Shown here piece after piece: positions 6,208 to 7,327 of a stretch of 7,327 bases of DNA. The notes under the pieces are model-generated. The model saw only the letters and a list, made by a program, of their open reading frames with translations, did no database searches and was not told where the DNA came from. The position numbers and the translations under genes are program-made. Source of the DNA: an archaeon. Its GTDB lineage: Archaea; Asgardarchaeota; Hermodarchaeia; Hermodarchaeales; Hermodarchaeaceae. Every line of letters begins with the position of its first letter. Positions within the stretch are counted from its first letter, which is position 1. The stretch is from assembly GCA_016550485.1 (NCBI GenBank), contig JABXGV010000206.1, positions 1-7,327 on the forward strand. The letters run 5' to 3'.

Positions 6208-6212
6208 TCACC
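6208..6212 (-). promoter_or_regulatory. Ribosome binding site that decides the start of gelsolin-like gene C
   Basis: On the minus strand GGTGA lies five bases before the ATG at 6202-6200. It overlaps the GTG at 6211, which would otherwise extend the protein by three residues. This favours the ATG, which also puts the tryptophan motif at the same residue numbers as in gene A. Confidence 0.65.
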
Positions 6213-6278
6213 GAAAGGGTCTTTGTTGCAAGCTAGACCACTCTATGTCTCTGTAAGACAAGTTAGGTGTAGAAAGCA

Positions 6279-6288
6279 TGATATATCA
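6279..6288 (-). promoter_or_regulatory. Possible TATA box for gelsolin-like gene C
   Basis: The minus strand reads TTTGATATATCA in the 101-bp gap behind the reductase gene. Its TATATC core (with GATATATC symmetric) is a fair archaeal TATA element. Expected transcription start is near 6255-6260, giving a leader of about 55 bases. The TGATATATCA palindrome could also be a binding site, or simply a symmetric TATA. Confidence 0.35.
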
Positions 6289-6303
6289 AAGTTCGTGTTT
6301 AGG

Positions 6304-7327
6304 CTAACGCCCACTACGCATCTCTTTTAGAATCTTTTGAGCATGGTCGAACCTAACATGTTTGTCAGCTATCATCCTTCTAGCTACTAAATCGATTTCA
6401 TCACCAACGGCGCCGGCGGCAACAGCAACATTACGTGAATGCAACTTCATATGACCCGCTTGTATACCCTCCTGGCTCAGCGCCCTCAAGGCCGCTAAGT
6501 TCTGGGCAAGGCCCACACACGCTATGACTTCAGCTAATTCACGGGCTGATTTGATGCCAAGGATCTTGACACATAACTGAGCTACAGGATGCGTTCGAGT
6601 AGCCCCGCCCACTAATCCGACAGCAAGAGGCATCTCAATGATACCATGTAAGTCGTCATCAGGGGTTTTTTCGAATTGAGTGAGGGATTGATAGCCGCCT
6701 TCGCGTGTGGCAGCGAAAGTATGAGCACCTGCTTCTACTGCACGAAAATCTTGGCCAGTGGCGATTAACACTGCATCAATTCCGTTCATGATTCCCTTAT
6801 TATGAGTGGCGCATCTATAGGGGTCAGCTTGAGCAAAGGCGTATGCTTGGAGAATACTCTCTACAACATCGGGGCCGCCGAGAGCCTCCTTAGAGAAGGT
6901 GGCTTCTGCCCGCGCTAATCGGTACACCGCTAGATTTGACAGAATTCGGAGATAGACTTTCCCACCTGTAATGTCCTCTACAAGGGGTGCTAAGGCTTCA
7001 CACATCGTGTTCACAGCGTTTGCACCCATCGCGTCTCTACAATCAACAAGAATATGCACAACTAGCATCGGACCTAACTGTGTATCAAGTCGTCGAACCA
7101 ATAAATCGCGAGCCCCTCCACCAACCCTAACTAGAATAGGATCTTGCTCATTTGCAACTGCTAGAAGCTTTTCCTTGTGCTCAAGCAGTGCCTCCTGTCC
7201 GCGTTCAGGATCAGAAATCTCTGCTATCTGAATCTGGCCGATCATCACTGGTTCAGTGGTACTGGCTGTGAAGCCTCCTGCATTTCGTGCTATTTGTGCA
7301 GCTTTTGAGGCTCCTGCAACAACTGAA
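6304..7327 (-). CDS. mvaA: Class II hydroxymethylglutaryl-CoA reductase (N-terminus outside window)
   Basis: The enzyme interconverts HMG-CoA and mevalonate using NAD(P)H and is the committed step of the mevalonate route; in an archaeon this feeds isoprenoid membrane lipids. The visible 340 residues match class II enzymes throughout: SVVAGASKAA at the edge, GGFTAS, PVMIGQIQIAE, DCRDAMGANAVNTM (cofactor region), GGKVYLRILSN, ATHNKGIMNGIDAV with catalytic Lys (visible residue 177), ATGQD with catalytic Asp (193), and GHMKLHSRNVAVAAGA with the C-terminal flap His (296). The Lys-Asp spacing of 16 equals that of the Pseudomonas mevalonii enzyme (267/283). The catalytic Glu should lie just beyond the window edge. 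The GTG at 7248 is Val27 of the visible part, not a start. The frame is open to the edge and reads family sequence there, so about 80 N-terminal residues are missing. Cofactor preference cannot be decided. Confidence 0.95.
   Translation of the reverse strand, partial: SVVAGASKAAQIARNAGGFTASTTEPVMIGQIQIAEISDPERGQEALLEHKEKLLAVANEQDPILVRVGGGARDLLVRRLDTQLGPMLVVHILVDCRDAMGANAVNTMCEALAPLVEDITGGKVYLRILSNLAVYRLARAEATFSKEALGGPDVVESILQAYAFAQADPYRCATHNKGIMNGIDAVLIATGQDFRAVEAGAHTFAATREGGYQSLTQFEKTPDDDLHGIIEMPLAVGLVGGATRTHPVAQLCVKILGIKSARELAEVIACVGLAQNLAALRALSQEGIQAGHMKLHSRNVAVAAGAVGDEIDLVARRMIADKHVRFDHAQKILKEMRSGR

Noticed and set aside
1..7327. CRISPR arrays, tRNA or rRNA genes, insertion sequences
   Set aside because: No regularly spaced repeats, cloverleaf-like segments, transposase frames or terminal inverted repeats were seen in reading the window.

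Overview
The window reads as a gene-dense archaeal segment, most likely from an Asgard archaeon. Thorarchaeia-like is my best guess, at moderate confidence. The archaeal signs are an uncharacterised archaeal coiled-coil protein (COG1340 type), mixed ATG/GTG/TTG starts with GGAG/GGTGA-type ribosome binding sites, and short intergenic gaps. The Asgard hint is three separate proteins that each begin with a gelsolin-like domain, the actin-regulator fold known from Asgard genomes. A class II (bacterial-type) HMG-CoA reductase would fit several archaeal lineages. Lineage is inference; no rRNA or ribosomal protein gene is present.

Layout. Positions 1-125 (+) hold the last 40 codons of an agmatinase/arginase-family gene. 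It converges on a COG1340-like coiled-coil gene (186-1103, -). That gene is divergent from an M24 metallopeptidase gene (1195-2340, +), and the 91-bp gap between them carries a near-perfect 19-bp inverted repeat. Then come gelsolin-like gene A (2417-3244, +), a small all-helical protein (3320-3778, +), gelsolin-like gene B (3807-4547, +) and a multi-pass membrane protein (4578-5147, +). The last three are spaced 28 and 30 bp apart and look like one transcript. On the minus strand, gelsolin-like gene C (5237-6202) converges on this cluster and lies 101 bp downstream of a class II HMG-CoA reductase gene (6304-7327) whose N-terminus is outside the window.

How it may work together. Genes A, B and C share an N-terminal domain of about 105 residues with W-x-W-x-G at nearly identical positions. 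A and C align without gaps over residues 30-72 with 16 identities. A and B also share a second, C-terminal domain after a disordered linker, with 11 identities in 43 ungapped positions. I do not recognise this domain. The co-oriented helical and membrane proteins suggest, as inference only, a membrane-linked actin-regulatory module. The M24 peptidase, coiled-coil, agmatinase and reductase genes are ordinary housekeeping neighbours.

Two gene boundaries differ from the longest ATG/GTG/TTG reading. Gene C is better started at the ATG at 6202 than at the GTG at 6211. The reductase frame stays open to the window edge instead of starting at the internal GTG at 7248. No tRNA, rRNA, CRISPR array, insertion sequence or attachment site was seen, and no stretch over 300 bases lacks a gene.
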